Below are positions 34,621 to 45,851 of a DNA stretch of 64,000 nucleotides, in pieces. Each line of letters opens with the position of its first letter. The first letter of the stretch is position 1. This DNA is from Sanguinoderma infundibulare. Taxonomy: Eukaryota > Basidiomycota > Agaricomycetes > Polyporales > Polyporaceae. The position numbers and the translations under genes were made by a program. The notes beneath the pieces are model-generated. The model searched no databases and was not told the origin of the DNA. It saw only the letters and a program-made list of their open reading frames with translations. Location of the stretch: contig JAVLRN010000015.1 in assembly GCA_032821775.1 (NCBI GenBank), positions 248,001 through 312,000 on the forward strand. The letters are read 5' to 3'.

Positions 34621-36138
34621 CGCGTTTTCGTGCGCGATGGACCCAGTCCTCGCGCGCCTCCTGGTCATCGCGAGTCTGGTCGTGTACTTGATCTCGCGCA
34701 TGGATGCGCTGTTCGTCGTTCGCGATGCGCTATGATGTAAATGCATACGCTTTATATTATCGTATATAGCCATTCAATTCTAGTCCGCGCGGCAGACGCA
34801 GCTCGTGCTCCTCAGACGCAACCCCCTGCCAATGGGCGTCTCTGGGTGCTGCGACTGCTCGCGTGTCCTCACGCCGCAAGATCACAAGATCAACGGTTCG
34901 CGTACCCAGTAAGAACACAATAAGGTACTGCGCTGGAGGGAACCCAGTGTATTCAAGCACACTTCCTCGCAAGACTCGCAAGAGAATGGGGGACAAATTT
35001 GTCAGCAGAGCATGACTCACCGAAGTCAGTGTGAAGGGAACAGCATCGAGGGCTTGCTGTGGGTGCGGATTTCGCGATTCCAATAGGGGCCATTGTCTTT
35101 TGTTCTTGCCGGGGCTTCGAGTTGCTTGGTGGTCGGATATCGCTAAAAGCGCGCAGCAAGCACGACAGAGAACGTTGCCGCAGTTCATCTGAAGGTTGCG
35201 TAAGCGCGAAAACGACTGCAGGTAAGACAAGTACTGTGAAAAGGAAGGAGCGAGAGATGAGAGTCAGGGGGAACTGGAAGGGCTGAGCACACGAGGAAGC
35301 TCTTTAGGGCCGGTCGACGCAGTCTTGTTCATGCATCAAGATCGCAGCCTACAATCCAACTCTCCTCTTCCTGCGTCCTCCATGACCAGTGGACGCCCCA
35401 TTTTATTCACAGACGTTGGGCTCACAAAGCGCTTCTAGCTCCTCATTCCTCTCGATGACGATGGCCTTCCTCGCAACACGCTGGTACACCGGAAACGATC
35501 TTCAATTCGCAACGGACAGCGGACAGGTTGAAGAGCCAGGGACTTGGACTGAGGACAAGGTAGTAGCTCACCACGATCTAGGACGCTCCTCGTCATCCCT
35601 AGGTTGCTATGTGCTGTCCTTGGACTCGTCGTCGGACCCGGGACTTCGATGGCGGTCATTCTAGGGATCATTCCCGGCGTTTGAGTCTCCAGCGCATAGC
35701 ATGCCGTCGTTGCAAGTCCCAAGGATGAGTATGTTAAGGTGCGTGCAGAGAAAGGAGTACTCGACGAGCTCGCTGTATGCGGCGGCGGACTCTAATTGTG
35801 CCGATGAAGAGTTTGGGCTGAATTTGTGCTTGTTAGGTTCAGAGGCCTTTGCCAAATAGACCACAACAAGCGCCCACCCGAAACATCGCGTGGAACTGTT
35901 TGAGTTAGGGCCGGCTTTTTGCAAGGCTTCTTATGTCAAAGGTTTGTACTCCGCAAACACTACTTATTTTTCTCGCCGGTCGGTGCTACCACAACGATCG
36001 ACCCCTTCCCTAAATATCCCCTTCCCTAGATATCCGGTGGTAAGGTTCTTCCTTCTCCCTCGCCTTCCCGTCTCTATAGGACAGAACCCGCTCGCCATCT
36101 TTTCACATATACCACACATTCTACCACATTCCTTTAAT
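34621..36138. other. Gene-poor 1.5 kb
   Basis: On the minus strand around 34760-35230 there is a hydrophobic open frame (SHALLTNLSPILLRVLRGSV) that may be a remnant of a fungal multi-pass membrane protein; I cannot confirm it. A piece near 35830-35875 resembles 25866-25912. Confidence 0.35.
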
Positions 36139-37617
36139 ATGATCCCACGACAACCCTTCGACTCTCTTTCGTTGAGACAGGCCAACGTTCCACTTTCCCC
36201 GATCCTCTCGATTCAACAAGGCGATGGTTACGAGTCGCTCGTCACTCTCACCGACGAGAACTCATCTCTTGCATGCTTGCGTGAGGTACTGGAGGAGTGT
36301 AAGTGATTTTCAAACTCTCCGCGCTGGTCGCTATATCTGACATGGCCCCTGACCAGCCAACGACCACTGGAATTCTGGGCCAAAAGAACCTGAAGAACGG
36401 GCTCTCCTGATCACTACGCCGACAGCTCCCCTGGCACTAACGGACTCTCGCACAGCTCTGAGTTAGTATTCCTTGGCTCTGCCCCGGTTCTCTCTCCTTG
36501 ACTCGCGGTGTTTTGGCGCAATATGTTTCGTGCATCATAGCTCGCTCTCGACGTTTTGCGGACTTTGACCACGATCCGTCCTACGATCCCGACGGTAAGC
36601 GTCCCATCACCTTATCCGATGGTTCCGAACTTGAACTGATGATGCGTACAGCTGAGGCGAAAGGGGAATCCGAAGATCGCGCTTCCGAAGAGTCCCCTGA
36701 AGATGACGACGACGACGATTATGCACTGAGGGCGATGGCCTTTGCACGGATGCGGGCTCCTAGCTTCGGACTTGGGGCGGCAATGTCTGGTTTCAATAAC
36801 ATGCTCCTTTCGGATGACAAAGACTCGGAATCGGGCAGCGCGTTGCGCTCCGTAGTCTCCAGTCTAGTTTCGACCATCAGCAGTGGTGAGGAATTCCCCC
36901 TTCAAGGGTGAGCCTTGTAAACTCATGAAAACGTCCGCGATACTAGCTCCCGTCGCTCCAGAGCGTCGCCTCTCCAAATCCGTAGTCGACTGCTACCAAG
37001 ATGATGAGGACCTTACCAGCCTCGAGCGCAAAGATTGCGACATGGTGCTTGCCTTCACGAAGCGTTGGGCGGAAAACATAAAGCTCGAGTCGACCTACTG
37101 GCAAGGCACGCAGCCGCTCCCCTACAAGGAGAGGTCTGTACCGACGGGCCAGTACTTCACCCTTTACAAGACTGAACAGGCGTGAGTGGAATAACTTCTG
37201 ACTTTCTTTGCGTATCGCTCATGCGACGAATGCAGCATTCGCAACGTATCCACTTACTTGAACATTCCGCCTCCGCTCGAGGTCGACCTACCTCAACCGC
37301 GCCTCTCCTGGGACCCGGTTCACGTTGGACTCGCTTGCTGCACTGAACGCGGGTGCCTCCTTCCCCGGCTCCCAGGCAGCTACTGTCCGAGTATCAAGCT
37401 CCAGATGCTCCGAGACCAGTTCAATGCCAACATTGAAAATGAGAATAAGAAGGTAAAGATCACCGAGAGCCGCGTACTCGCTGGCGCGAAGCGCGATGCC
37501 AGTAAGCTCAAAGAGGCGCACGCGAGGGGCGTGCGGTGGGCTCACGGGCCGTCGAAGCTCTGGCACGACATCTCGCTCTTTGTGAGTGGTGAAGCGGTCG
37601 ATCGTCGCGGCTTCTGA
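36139..37617 (+). CDS. Orphan protein (389 aa)
   Basis: Six exons: 36139-36298, 36357-36461, 36541-36594, 36652-36885, 36947-37181, 37236-37617; phases 1, 1, 1, 1, 2, with every junction keeping the frame. N-terminus MIPRQPFDSLSLRQANVPLS. Exon 4 has a pure acidic run (SPEDDDDDDYALRAM). The C-terminal exons are more compact: DCDMVLAFTKRWAENIKLES, YWQGTQPLPYKERSVPTGQY, then STYLNIPPPLEVDLPQPRLS and a basic helix-like end (ITESRVLAGAKRDASKLKEA). No domain recognised. It shares the intron-phase pattern of its neighbours rather than their sequence. Confidence 0.75.
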
Positions 37618-39033
37618 GCCGCTTAGGACATAGGGCTCGCGCTGTCGGCTCTTGTCTCTTCGGGTAATCCTTGGCTTCACTTGGACCTTGTGGTCTTGAA
37701 CGCCTCGCCTCTCTAATGCCTGATCGTTCTCTCATGTACCCATGCCTCTTCTTGAATGACTTGCTCACAGACCCAAAGAGATCCGCCACCTGGCGACACA
37801 CTATTCTCTTGCCCTCACAATTTCTGACGACTTGTAGCGACCTGATCCTTAAGACTTCTCTCGCCATCGGAGGCGTTCCCCGTCTTCGAACCCCGATTCT
37901 TGCGATTATTCGTTCTACGCACACATCCTCTCCATGCTATCTATATCCACGTCTCAGTATCCACTTCCACTGTTAATATTCCCTCTCGCTTTTTATGCTT
38001 TCTGTATTGCTATCCTCGTCGCTGTCCAATCGCTTTCGCTCCGCCCACCAGTGTATGTATCTCCGTATCCGTAGTACCGTCGCATCCCAAGGTTGAAAAG
38101 ATTTTGTGTAGCTGACAGTTGATGTAGTCCAAGCTATCCGTACGATATCCATTGGGGTTAGCAGCGATGTATGCAATGTGTTCATGCGGACATCCTACTT
38201 GAAGTTCATCCGTGATTCGAAAGGCGGTTCACGCAGCTCTGCCAGATGAAAGAATTTCGAGTAATAAATATTATTGCGTACCTGTACCTCTGAGGCTCTC
38301 ACAGGTCCGAATTACCTCTGATCGTATGGGTCAGATGATTCAGAACTGCCATGAACTACTGATCATAGGCCAGAAATGAGGCTGTCGGACACTTGGGAAA
38401 AAGCCGCTAACCATGTAGCAACAGCGAGAAGTGGGTGTAAAATGGGCCAGAACTGCTTATGTCCAGTCCGCAACATTCCTCGTTGGCAACGGTGGCGGCG
38501 AGGTAGCGGTGGTCATGGACCGACCGCAGTGCACGGGAATCAGGCGGGGGTCGTGCGCTCCCAGACGTTTTGCAGGATAACTACCATGTCAAATTCGTGG
38601 TCAAACCTGGTGTTATGGCCTGTGCACGGCTTTCTGGGGGTGTATATCATTGGGTGAAAGATTTACGCTGGACAAGAATGTCGGAGAAAGTTCAGACGTT
38701 CATCGGAACTGACCCTGAAGCTTCCATTAACATCATAAACTAACGTACGTCTCCTGCTCTGCCTGAAATCATTGTCATGAATAACAATGCGCGGATATCC
38801 CCCGTCGTCGTTGTCCGGATAAGTATTCCATTGTCGGAGCCTCATGGCCAAACTGGCGCCCGAACGAGTGGCCAAACCTTGTCGCGCCCGGCGCCAGTGG
38901 CACTACTTGAACTTCAACCAGTGCCATCCACCTCGCCTCCTCCAGTACCACTATCCCTGAGCCTTTTCCTCACAGTCAAACTTCTCCTCCATATTTCCGC
39001 TCTAATACTTCTATCGGCTCTACATTCTGAAAC
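37618..39033. other. Intergenic 1.4 kb
   Basis: Short frames only; nothing recognised. Confidence 0.45.
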
Positions 39034-39868
39034 ATGGCCACCACGACCACTACCATGACAATCTACGCCCCAATCCCGAGAGCCGCGAACGCCATCATAC
39101 TCAACAATCTCGCCAAACTATCCGGTAAGCCTCAGAAGCGAGACGTCTTTGATTTAGCACTATAGACCACAATTCTAATACGCGTTCTTGTCTTTTGTGT
39201 CGCTGTGGATCCCAGCGTCGGCTCGAGCACCCCAACCACCAAAGCGCGTGGTCGCCCCATCCACAATTCCCCGCCCCAACCCTCACGTCCGCCGGCTCCC
39301 CCACGACAATGGCCCCACAGCCATTTCGCGACGCGTAGAGTTCTCAACATACACAGTCGCTTTCCCGCCATCAGAGTCGCCCCGACGTCGCTCGAACCCA
39401 ACCACCGCTCGCGCGCCAGTGGGCCCGCTCACCCCCATCCTCGCCCTTCACAACGCTGAGCGACGGGTGACGTTCATCCCCAGCCGCGACCGCGCGTTCC
39501 GCTCCAGGCCAATGCCCGCTGCGCGGGGGAAGTGCTTGGTTGAGAAGATCCCGACCCTCAGGGAGGGCGAGGAGCTCAAATACGCCTCGCCACTGCCGGT
39601 ATCAGTGGGCATGTTACACCCGATGGTCAGGACCAAGGCCAGCCGGCCACGCCCTCGTCCGCGTCGTCCTGTCACGGACGAGAACACCGTTATGTATGTG
39701 TGATACTTTCATTTGCCTGAACGAATTAAACTGACAGCCAACATATCTAGGTTCCCGACCACACCCGAATCGTCTGAAGCTCCCCTGGTGGACGAGCTTC
39801 CGAAGCGTCGAAGGGCGTTGTCGAACCCAACGCCCCGCCCGCCATTTACGCGGCTCGCCTTAGATTGA
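39034..39868 (+). CDS. Orphan Arg/Pro-rich protein (228 aa)
   Basis: Exons 39034-39124, 39216-39693, 39751-39868, phases 1 and 2. Starts MATTTTTMTIYAPIPRAANA. The middle exon is rich in Pro, Arg and Ser with VGPLTPILALHNAERRVTFI, SRDRAFRSRPMPAARGKCLV and EKIPTLREGEELKYASPLPV. The last exon ends RRRALSNPTPRPPFTRLALD. Basic overall; no family recognised. Last of the seven plus-strand orphans. Confidence 0.7.
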
Positions 39869-40525
39869 CGGGTTTCACTGGTCATCGTTTCCTCCGTCGC
39901 ATTCGTGCTTGCTCAATATCGCAACCACAATTGTCACTTCACGACACTATCATGATTCTAATGCTTAAGCTCCGTGCTGGATGTTCCAAATAGTGTATAT
40001 AGGACCATGCTCTGTTGTACACCACTGCTGTACTATCGCCTCATCTGTTTTGCTTTATGTTGCTCTCGTCCATATCGTTCTCTAGAACCATCTCGCATCC
40101 CCTCACTGTACATACTCGTATCTCGCATCCTTTCACCGTACATAGTCGTCTCTCACTTTCAATCACAATCCATCTCATCGGTTCGGTTGCTCGACTTCGA
40201 AATTGCGTGTTGAAAATCAAAGTCACCAATCTGAACTTAAATTGGAACACCCTAGTGCTACTCAACGTACTCAACGTGTCTTGCTTCACGAGTCGGTCTC
40301 GGGCTCGACGAGCCCAAGCAAAGGAAATCGCAGAACACCCAATGTGTATCGATACCCTACGAACTAATACAGCATGGGCCCATAAATGAGTACAGCAAGG
40401 AACCGTTCGTTGCCAACGTTGCTAAGGCTACAGTGAAGAGACGCGTAATGCAAGACCAGAAGTACAGATGTCCGCCATACTGATACAATGCACCTTCGCA
40501 AAATAACCTAGCGGCATGTACCCCA
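39869..40525. other. Region between convergent genes
   Basis: 3' flanks of convergent genes; contains a short imperfect repeat around 40085-40165 (ATCTCGCATCC(C/T)(C/T)TCAC... twice). Nothing else. Confidence 0.45.
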
Positions 40526-41590
40526 CTACAACACCTCTTCCATATCATCATCATCCTCGGACTGCGTCATGTTCTCCTCATCATCGCTCTCAGACGGCGA
40601 CTCCGGCGAAGGCGCGCTCCATCTCGCCGCAGGTGGCGGCTGCCAGAGGACGGTACCGTACGGCTGCCAAGCGTCCAAGCCCCCGACGCCCGCCTCGTCG
40701 TACTCCAACACGCCCTGGTCTTTGTCCGCCTCTTCGTCGCCGTCGCTCTGTGACTCTTGTAAAGTCGGGCTCCAAGGTTCGGCCACGCCCTCCCCGGTCC
40801 AAAGCAACCAAGGCCCCAAGTCGTCGACCTCCTCGTCATGCTGCGACATGTCCCTCTCCTCGTCCCTCTCGCTCTGCGACCCCGGCAGGGACGCCAACGA
40901 GCCGCTCGATCTGGCCCATGACGAGCACCCGCTCGGTCCGGCCACAGACGAGGCCCCATTCGGTCCGACCAAGAGCTCCCTTGCGCGCGCGTCCTCCTCG
41001 ATGAATGAGGAAGGCACCCACGCCCCCAAGTCCTCCACACTCTCCTCGCCGAACCGGAGCACGCCCTCGCCATCCGAATCGTCGCTCTGCGAGTGATATA
41101 TCTGCAACTCCGGAGACGGCGAGCGTGCCTGCTCCCGGATGCGCTTAGCCTCTTCAAGCACCTCCCCCGTCGTCTGCTTGTCCAGCCGGACCGGCACCGA
41201 CTCGAGCTCGCGCGCGTGCGCACGCAGGTGCCGCATTGCCGCCTTGTTCGTCCTGAACTCGACCTGCCGATCCGTCCTCCCGACGCGCATGATGTGCCGC
41301 ACATACCCCTGGTCATGGACGTCCTCTGCTTCTCTTGGTTCGCGGAGGAGGGTGGCGCACGCGTCCTCGCCGTGGAACAAGCACCGGCTGAACTCGCGGA
41401 AGGGGACCATCTCGTGACGTACGTGGTACTTGTAGGGAGAAGGCGGGATCGCGAGCGGGGTCCACGGCGCGAAGCGGGCGCCGGCCGGCGTCCCGCGGCC
41501 CATCGTTGGCTGCTCAGCCTCCGCCGGGTTGTCACTGATGTCGTCTTGGGGGCCCGCTCGACGCTTTCCCAACGCTTTCTTCGACATCAT
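40526..41590 (-). CDS. Orphan acidic protein (354 aa), single exon
   Basis: From ATG 41590: MMSKKALGKRRAGPQDDISD (basic, possible NLS), then WTPLAIPPSPYKYHVRHEMV, FREFSRCLFHGEDACATLLR, VRHIMRVGRTDRQVEFRTNK and RHLRAHARELESVPVRLDKQ as the compact part, followed by repeated acidic Ser/Trp-Pro blocks (GEESVEDLGAWVPSSF, DEEVDDLGPWLLW, EAGVGGLDAWQPYG) and a tail of Glu/Asp. The block pattern (V-D/E-D/G-L-x-x-W) repeats three times at roughly 55-70 residues. The start lies 69 bp past the stop of the upstream minus-strand gene. No known family. Confidence 0.68.
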   Translation of the reverse strand: MMSKKALGKRRAGPQDDISDNPAEAEQPTMGRGTPAGARFAPWTPLAIPPSPYKYHVRHEMVPFREFSRCLFHGEDACATLLREPREAEDVHDQGYVRHIMRVGRTDRQVEFRTNKAAMRHLRAHARELESVPVRLDKQTTGEVLEEAKRIREQARSPSPELQIYHSQSDDSDGEGVLRFGEESVEDLGAWVPSSFIEEDARARELLVGPNGASSVAGPSGCSSWARSSGSLASLPGSQSERDEERDMSQHDEEVDDLGPWLLWTGEGVAEPWSPTLQESQSDGDEEADKDQGVLEYDEAGVGGLDAWQPYGTVLWQPPPAARWSAPSPESPSESDDEENMTQSEDDDDMEEVL

Positions 41591-41658
41591 AATCGAGGCT
41601 CTAACATAGGGAGAGCAAAATGAGAAAAACAGCGGGGTACGAACGAGGATGCAGGTCC

Positions 41659-42589
41659 TCACAGTGCCTCAAGGTAACGCCTGCGCAAAAGCTCCTTGCG
41701 CCCATCCGATCGGTCCGTGCGCGAGGAGTTGCGCACGATCGGAATAATGTGGAATGGCCGCGACTTCGATTTCTTGTAGTCGCGATGTAGGCTAAGCCTC
41801 CCCGGACGGTCGGGTGAGGAGTCTTGGCGGAGCGGGGACGGTCCGGGCTTCGACCACACATTGACCCTCTCGTGTTCGTCGTCTTCGGCCTCGAACTCAG
41901 TGCCCTCGGTCTCCTCATCAGCGTCGTCGCCTTCGCTATCGCTGTCGTCGGAAACCGCGACAGTGGACCGCTTATCCTCCTCCTCTTCCTCCTCCTCCGA
42001 GGACGAGTCGGTGTCGCTCCCGCATTCGTGGTCCGTTCCTGAAGGGAAAGGCGCGGTCTGTCTGAGTACACCCACGTCATTCGCCAATCACAGTGGACAG
42101 ACGCACCCTGAGAGCCATACCCATAAACCGTCTCCAGGTAGTCGGCCGCGGTTCGGATAGATGGCGAGCCTTTGAGGGACGGTCAAGTCACGTTGAGCAG
42201 CGTATCTGACGAGAACGTACCTAGACGTCGCGGCGACTTCGGGCTCTTGACGGTACGGGGAGTCGACTTCCAGCCACCATCTAAACAGGGTTGAGGTGAG
42301 GGAAGACAACAACCGTTATGAGTCTAGGACAGATCCACGGAGATGGCGCCGATCGATGCTCACCTGTGGCAAGTGATTTTGCCCGCTTTCGAGACCCAAC
42401 CACCGAGGCATCCTTGTTCTCTTCTTCCCTCCTGCGCTTTCTCGAGCTCACTCTTATGTCTAGGGTGGACGGGAGAGCGTATATTGGCGGAGGTATGTTC
42501 TCCAGCCGCGGGGATATGGGTTGAAGTACGGCCGACGTCTTCCGTAGGGAAGGGGGTGGCTGAGAGGAACCACGGTGGATTCGAACCAT
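41659..42589 (-). CDS. Orphan protein with acidic Ser/Glu stretch (242 aa)
   Basis: Exons 42589-42364, 42280-42221, 42169-42107, 42038-41659, all three introns phase 1 and all joining in frame. N-terminus MVRIHRGSSQPPPSLRKTSA, then a strongly basic stretch (SRKRRREEENKDASVVGSRK); small exons give GGWKSTPRTVKSPKSPRRL and SPSIRTAADYLETVYGYGSQ; the last exon has an acidic run (SSSEEEEEEEDKRS, DSEGDDADEETEGTE) and ends KELLRRRYLEAL. Composition suggests a nuclear protein. It lies head-to-tail with the next minus-strand gene 69 bp away, unusually tight for these genes. Confidence 0.7.
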
Positions 42590-44804
42590 GCTTTATGATG
42601 AATAAGGCGAGTTGTCGAAAACAATAAGACCGGTGGAACCGCGTGTCGTGACGCGAAACAGCGCGAAAAACAACAAGATGTGTGTTGAAATGGAGTGGTC
42701 GAATGACAAGTTGGTTGAACCGTTAGACGCTCTGATTGGGCCACCTTCATGAGCGCGCTTACACCCGGGGTGTGACGCACCGACAAAGCAATTCGGAGCG
42801 GTCCGCCTGGTCTTATGTTGCTCCGGAACTCCGACTAGTCCTTGTGGACAATGGGAGGTTAGTGGCAACCAGTGGCAAAGATGATTGCTCCGCACCTGCA
42901 GAAGCATCGATTCGGTAAGTCTTCCAACCTCAAATCGGTGACCATGATGCATACCATAAAACGACGTACCAGGTGAACTCATGCTTCCAACAATGCTATT
43001 CAATACTTGTTACGGTTCAAACTTTGACAGCCAGGAAACGTACACGCAGGGACGACCATGATTGCATGGCCTGAAAGAAACTCCCACCGCCCTTCCCAGA
43101 GAAGCGCAACATTCAAAACCTCAACCACCAAGCGCACGTAGTCCTGGACCTGTCTGTACGGGGCGCGAGTATTGCCGACGGCCACGCACGCCTCCGCGAT
43201 GCTATCTGGGACCCGTGAGGAACGTCCCAATGATGCGGTCTCCCGTAAGCATCCCGCAAGTGCCTTTCGTCTCAAGCAGCTCGGAAGGACGCCAGTGGTA
43301 GGGTCGACGGAGACCCATCCTCCATCGCCTGCAGGGCAGTTGATGAAGGTCCATCCTGCCACAGTGCTCGATTACTATCGGCGGGAGGTTCGTCTTGACT
43401 CCTCCGGTCTCGCGTGGGATAACCAAGGTACGGCCTAATCCCCGTAAAGTATGAGCATGCTAATGATAAGAACGGCAGCTAGGGAAACGACTATCGGCCC
43501 CTTGGAGGAGCTTGCAGACACCACTATGATCATATGACCGTTTCGACAGTCATAAACATCACAGGGATGCCAGATGTACGTGCATCATTGAATCCTGATT
43601 ATTCTACGATCACGGATACCTGTTTCATGGGGTGGGAACAGCATTCTTTGCTCGAGTTTGTCCGGTTGGACGAACTCGAACAAAAATGTCTGGATCGACC
43701 CATCCCCGCGCAACACGACTTGGAAACCATTCAATATGGCACATACCTCATCACTATACCTTCTTTTGAGGTTTATATACCTCTAGATAAATTTGCAGGC
43801 CGGCGCAAAGGGTACAAGGTGTTGTGCTGGCAATGCCGGAAACTTGAGGCTCGAGCTTCCCCGACCTTTTCCTGGCCATCATATCGAAGGTTGAGGGCTG
43901 ATATCTTCAGACCGACCTAGCTAGTCTTTTTGTCGGAAGATTTGACGATCGCAGTACACTTCCAAGGACCAACAACGATCCAGCTGGAACCCTTACGGGC
44001 GGGTGTTTGGCGCTCAAGTTGTGGCCAATAGGAGCTTGATAGAAGCCGCCAAGAACCTGCCGAACCCTAGATGGTGCATTGCAGCCTAGAGGATCACCAA
44101 GACATCGAATAAGGTCCCATCTTCTGGTTGATTTGATCATACTGCCTGAAATACCGCCCCGGCGGTTTTCGCTGGAAGCAAGCCAGATGGAAGGAGGCTC
44201 CGAGTCAATCCGAGGTGCGCCATCTCAATGGTTTGTAAGCCCAAGCGTCGAATCTGATATTAACTCCCTGACACCACGTCTCGTGCATCCACGCTCTACA
44301 CCTACTATCGAGCATCAAGCCACGCACAAGCAGGCGGACAATGCTGCCGCGACAAATGACGATAGTATGTACAGGCCCATTAAACCTAGTCTCCGCTCGA
44401 ACTTCTCTGCTTCTTTCCCACGGACTTTTTTAGACCAGCATGTCTACATGGTGTTCGTGTTCGTGAAAGCTATACAAGGTAGATGGATCGTAACGCTACA
44501 TGGAGAATCGTAATCATGGAAATATCGGTATAGGACAAGTGTAGGACTTGAAGGTGAGGATATCATCGATAGCGGAAGTCGTACGTGCATGTCATGGACG
44601 ATGAGTAACGCCCGGGCGTGGGCACAAAACAAGGTGTATCGAAAGAACGATGGCGAAAGAACGATGGCGAACGAATGTCGAGGCTGATCCGGGAGGCAAG
44701 TTGCAGCTGAAGCGCGAGAGTCGGAGAACCCGTACTTGCAAGCCGGCCTAGTACATCGCGACGAAGTGTGGTTCCGTGTTCCCGAACGTGCTCGCCTAGG
44801 GCGG
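42590..44804. other. Gene-poor 2.2 kb with one possible short gene
   Basis: Apart from the frame at 43534-43920, several short frames on both strands have no family resemblance. The minus frame 43362-43000 (APYRQVQDYVRLVVEVLNVA) is coding-like but could not be extended by splicing. Confidence 0.4.
43534..43920 (+). CDS. Hypothetical protein, low support
   Basis: Open frame of 128 codons (MTVSTVINITGMPDVRASLN, then GTYLITIPSFEVYIPLDKFA). The amino-acid make-up looks natural but there is no upstream exon or family match I can support. It could be the last exon of a longer gene that includes the frame ending near 43430 (DYYRREVRLDSSGLAWDNQG followed by a GTACGG donor). Confidence 0.3.
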   Translation: MTVSTVINITGMPDVRASLNPDYSTITDTCFMGWEQHSLLEFVRLDELEQKCLDRPIPAQHDLETIQYGTYLITIPSFEVYIPLDKFAGRRKGYKVLCWQCRKLEARASPTFSWPSYRRLRADIFRPT

Positions 44805-45851
44805 CTACGGAGTCGGGGTCGTGCACCGGGGAACGACATCACCCTGCTTCAAGTGGTGGATGTTGTTGCGCTTTGCATCAAGCAGCCACAACGGGAACCC
44901 GTCGTAGAGTCGTTGGAATGCGGGGAGCGGCCGTTTCGGGCACCACTGCCAGTCTCCGACGAAGCCGCACTCGATCTTCCAGCTGCATCGCTCGGGTACC
45001 GCGTCTGCCCTATAGAATGGCGCGGGGAGCGCAGGCGGTTGGCCTGTCTCGTTGACCATCTGGCTATAGGAAACAATCAGTTTCTGTACACGGGACCGTG
45101 AGAGAACGATGAAGAGGATGGCGTACTACATGGCATAGAGGTACTCGAGGCGTTTCTGACGGAGTGTGCGCGGCCCGTGCGCGTGGTGACAGTGGGTGCA
45201 CGGCATCGGCTTCAGCCCAGGAGGCGTAGGGGGAGGGCTTGGGTTTGCAGGGCGACTCGGCGGGACATCGGGCCACGCCGAAGGCTGGTGAACTAGGAGG
45301 TTGCGTTTGTCGTTAGCTATGAGAAGAACTGGTGATGTGGGGTGGACATACCACGACCGTTCCCAGGAACGCCGGGAGGGTGCGAAGGGGTTGTCTCGTG
45401 TGGCAAATGATCTTCCATGTCCACGTCGTCTGCAATGACCGTCCATCCGTGAGTTGCGAAACGTAAGACACAAGAGTTGCATGCACGACGCACCCATAAC
45501 GAACAACTCGCCAGGGACACCGCTGGGCGATAGAATCACTTCCGTGATGTCCTGACTTTGGAGAATGCGATCCCCTATGTTGGTGCAATAGTTGATTAGC
45601 CAATGTAGGTGGTTCGAAAGACGACGACACCGACCCGGTGAATACGCGAATGGCGACAGCTCTGCCTCATCATCCTCAGGTAACATTATAGGGACGAGCC
45701 TTGGTGAATTCTCACCAGCACGAGTAAGCTCCTCGGCTACGAGAGGAAAAGTGGTATCAGTAGACGTCACGCGATGTGTGGTTGAGAACCTACGAAGGGT
45801 CGTGCGGCAAGCCGAGTACGTCTTCTCTGAACTGTGCGAGCGAGACCTCAT
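44805..45851 (-). CDS. Orphan Cys-containing protein (285 aa)
   Basis: Exons 45851-45494, 45429-45352, 45292-45130, 45063-44805 (phases 1, 1, 2), all frames agreeing. Begins MRSRSHSSEKTYSACRTTLR, then an acidic part (IMLPEDDEAELSPFA), HLHWLINYCTNIGDRILQSQ, a Pro-rich linker (NPSPPPTPPGLKPMP) and a Cys/His cluster CTHCHHAHG followed by LRQKRLEYLY. The last exon adds RCSWKIECGFVGDWQWCPKR and a final VPRC. The CxxC-H and later paired Cys could form a metal site, which is speculative. An in-frame TAG at 45126 would end the protein early if the last intron is not removed. Confidence 0.65.

Noticed and set aside
40569..41096. Plus-strand frames within the 40526-41590 gene
   Set aside because: Antisense shadows of Glu/Asp/Ser-rich codons (rich in Ser/Leu on the other strand).
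42573..42590. B-box-like GGTTCGAATCC on the minus strand
   Set aside because: Flanking bases do not form a T stem and there is no A box; it coincides with the start of the gene at 42589.
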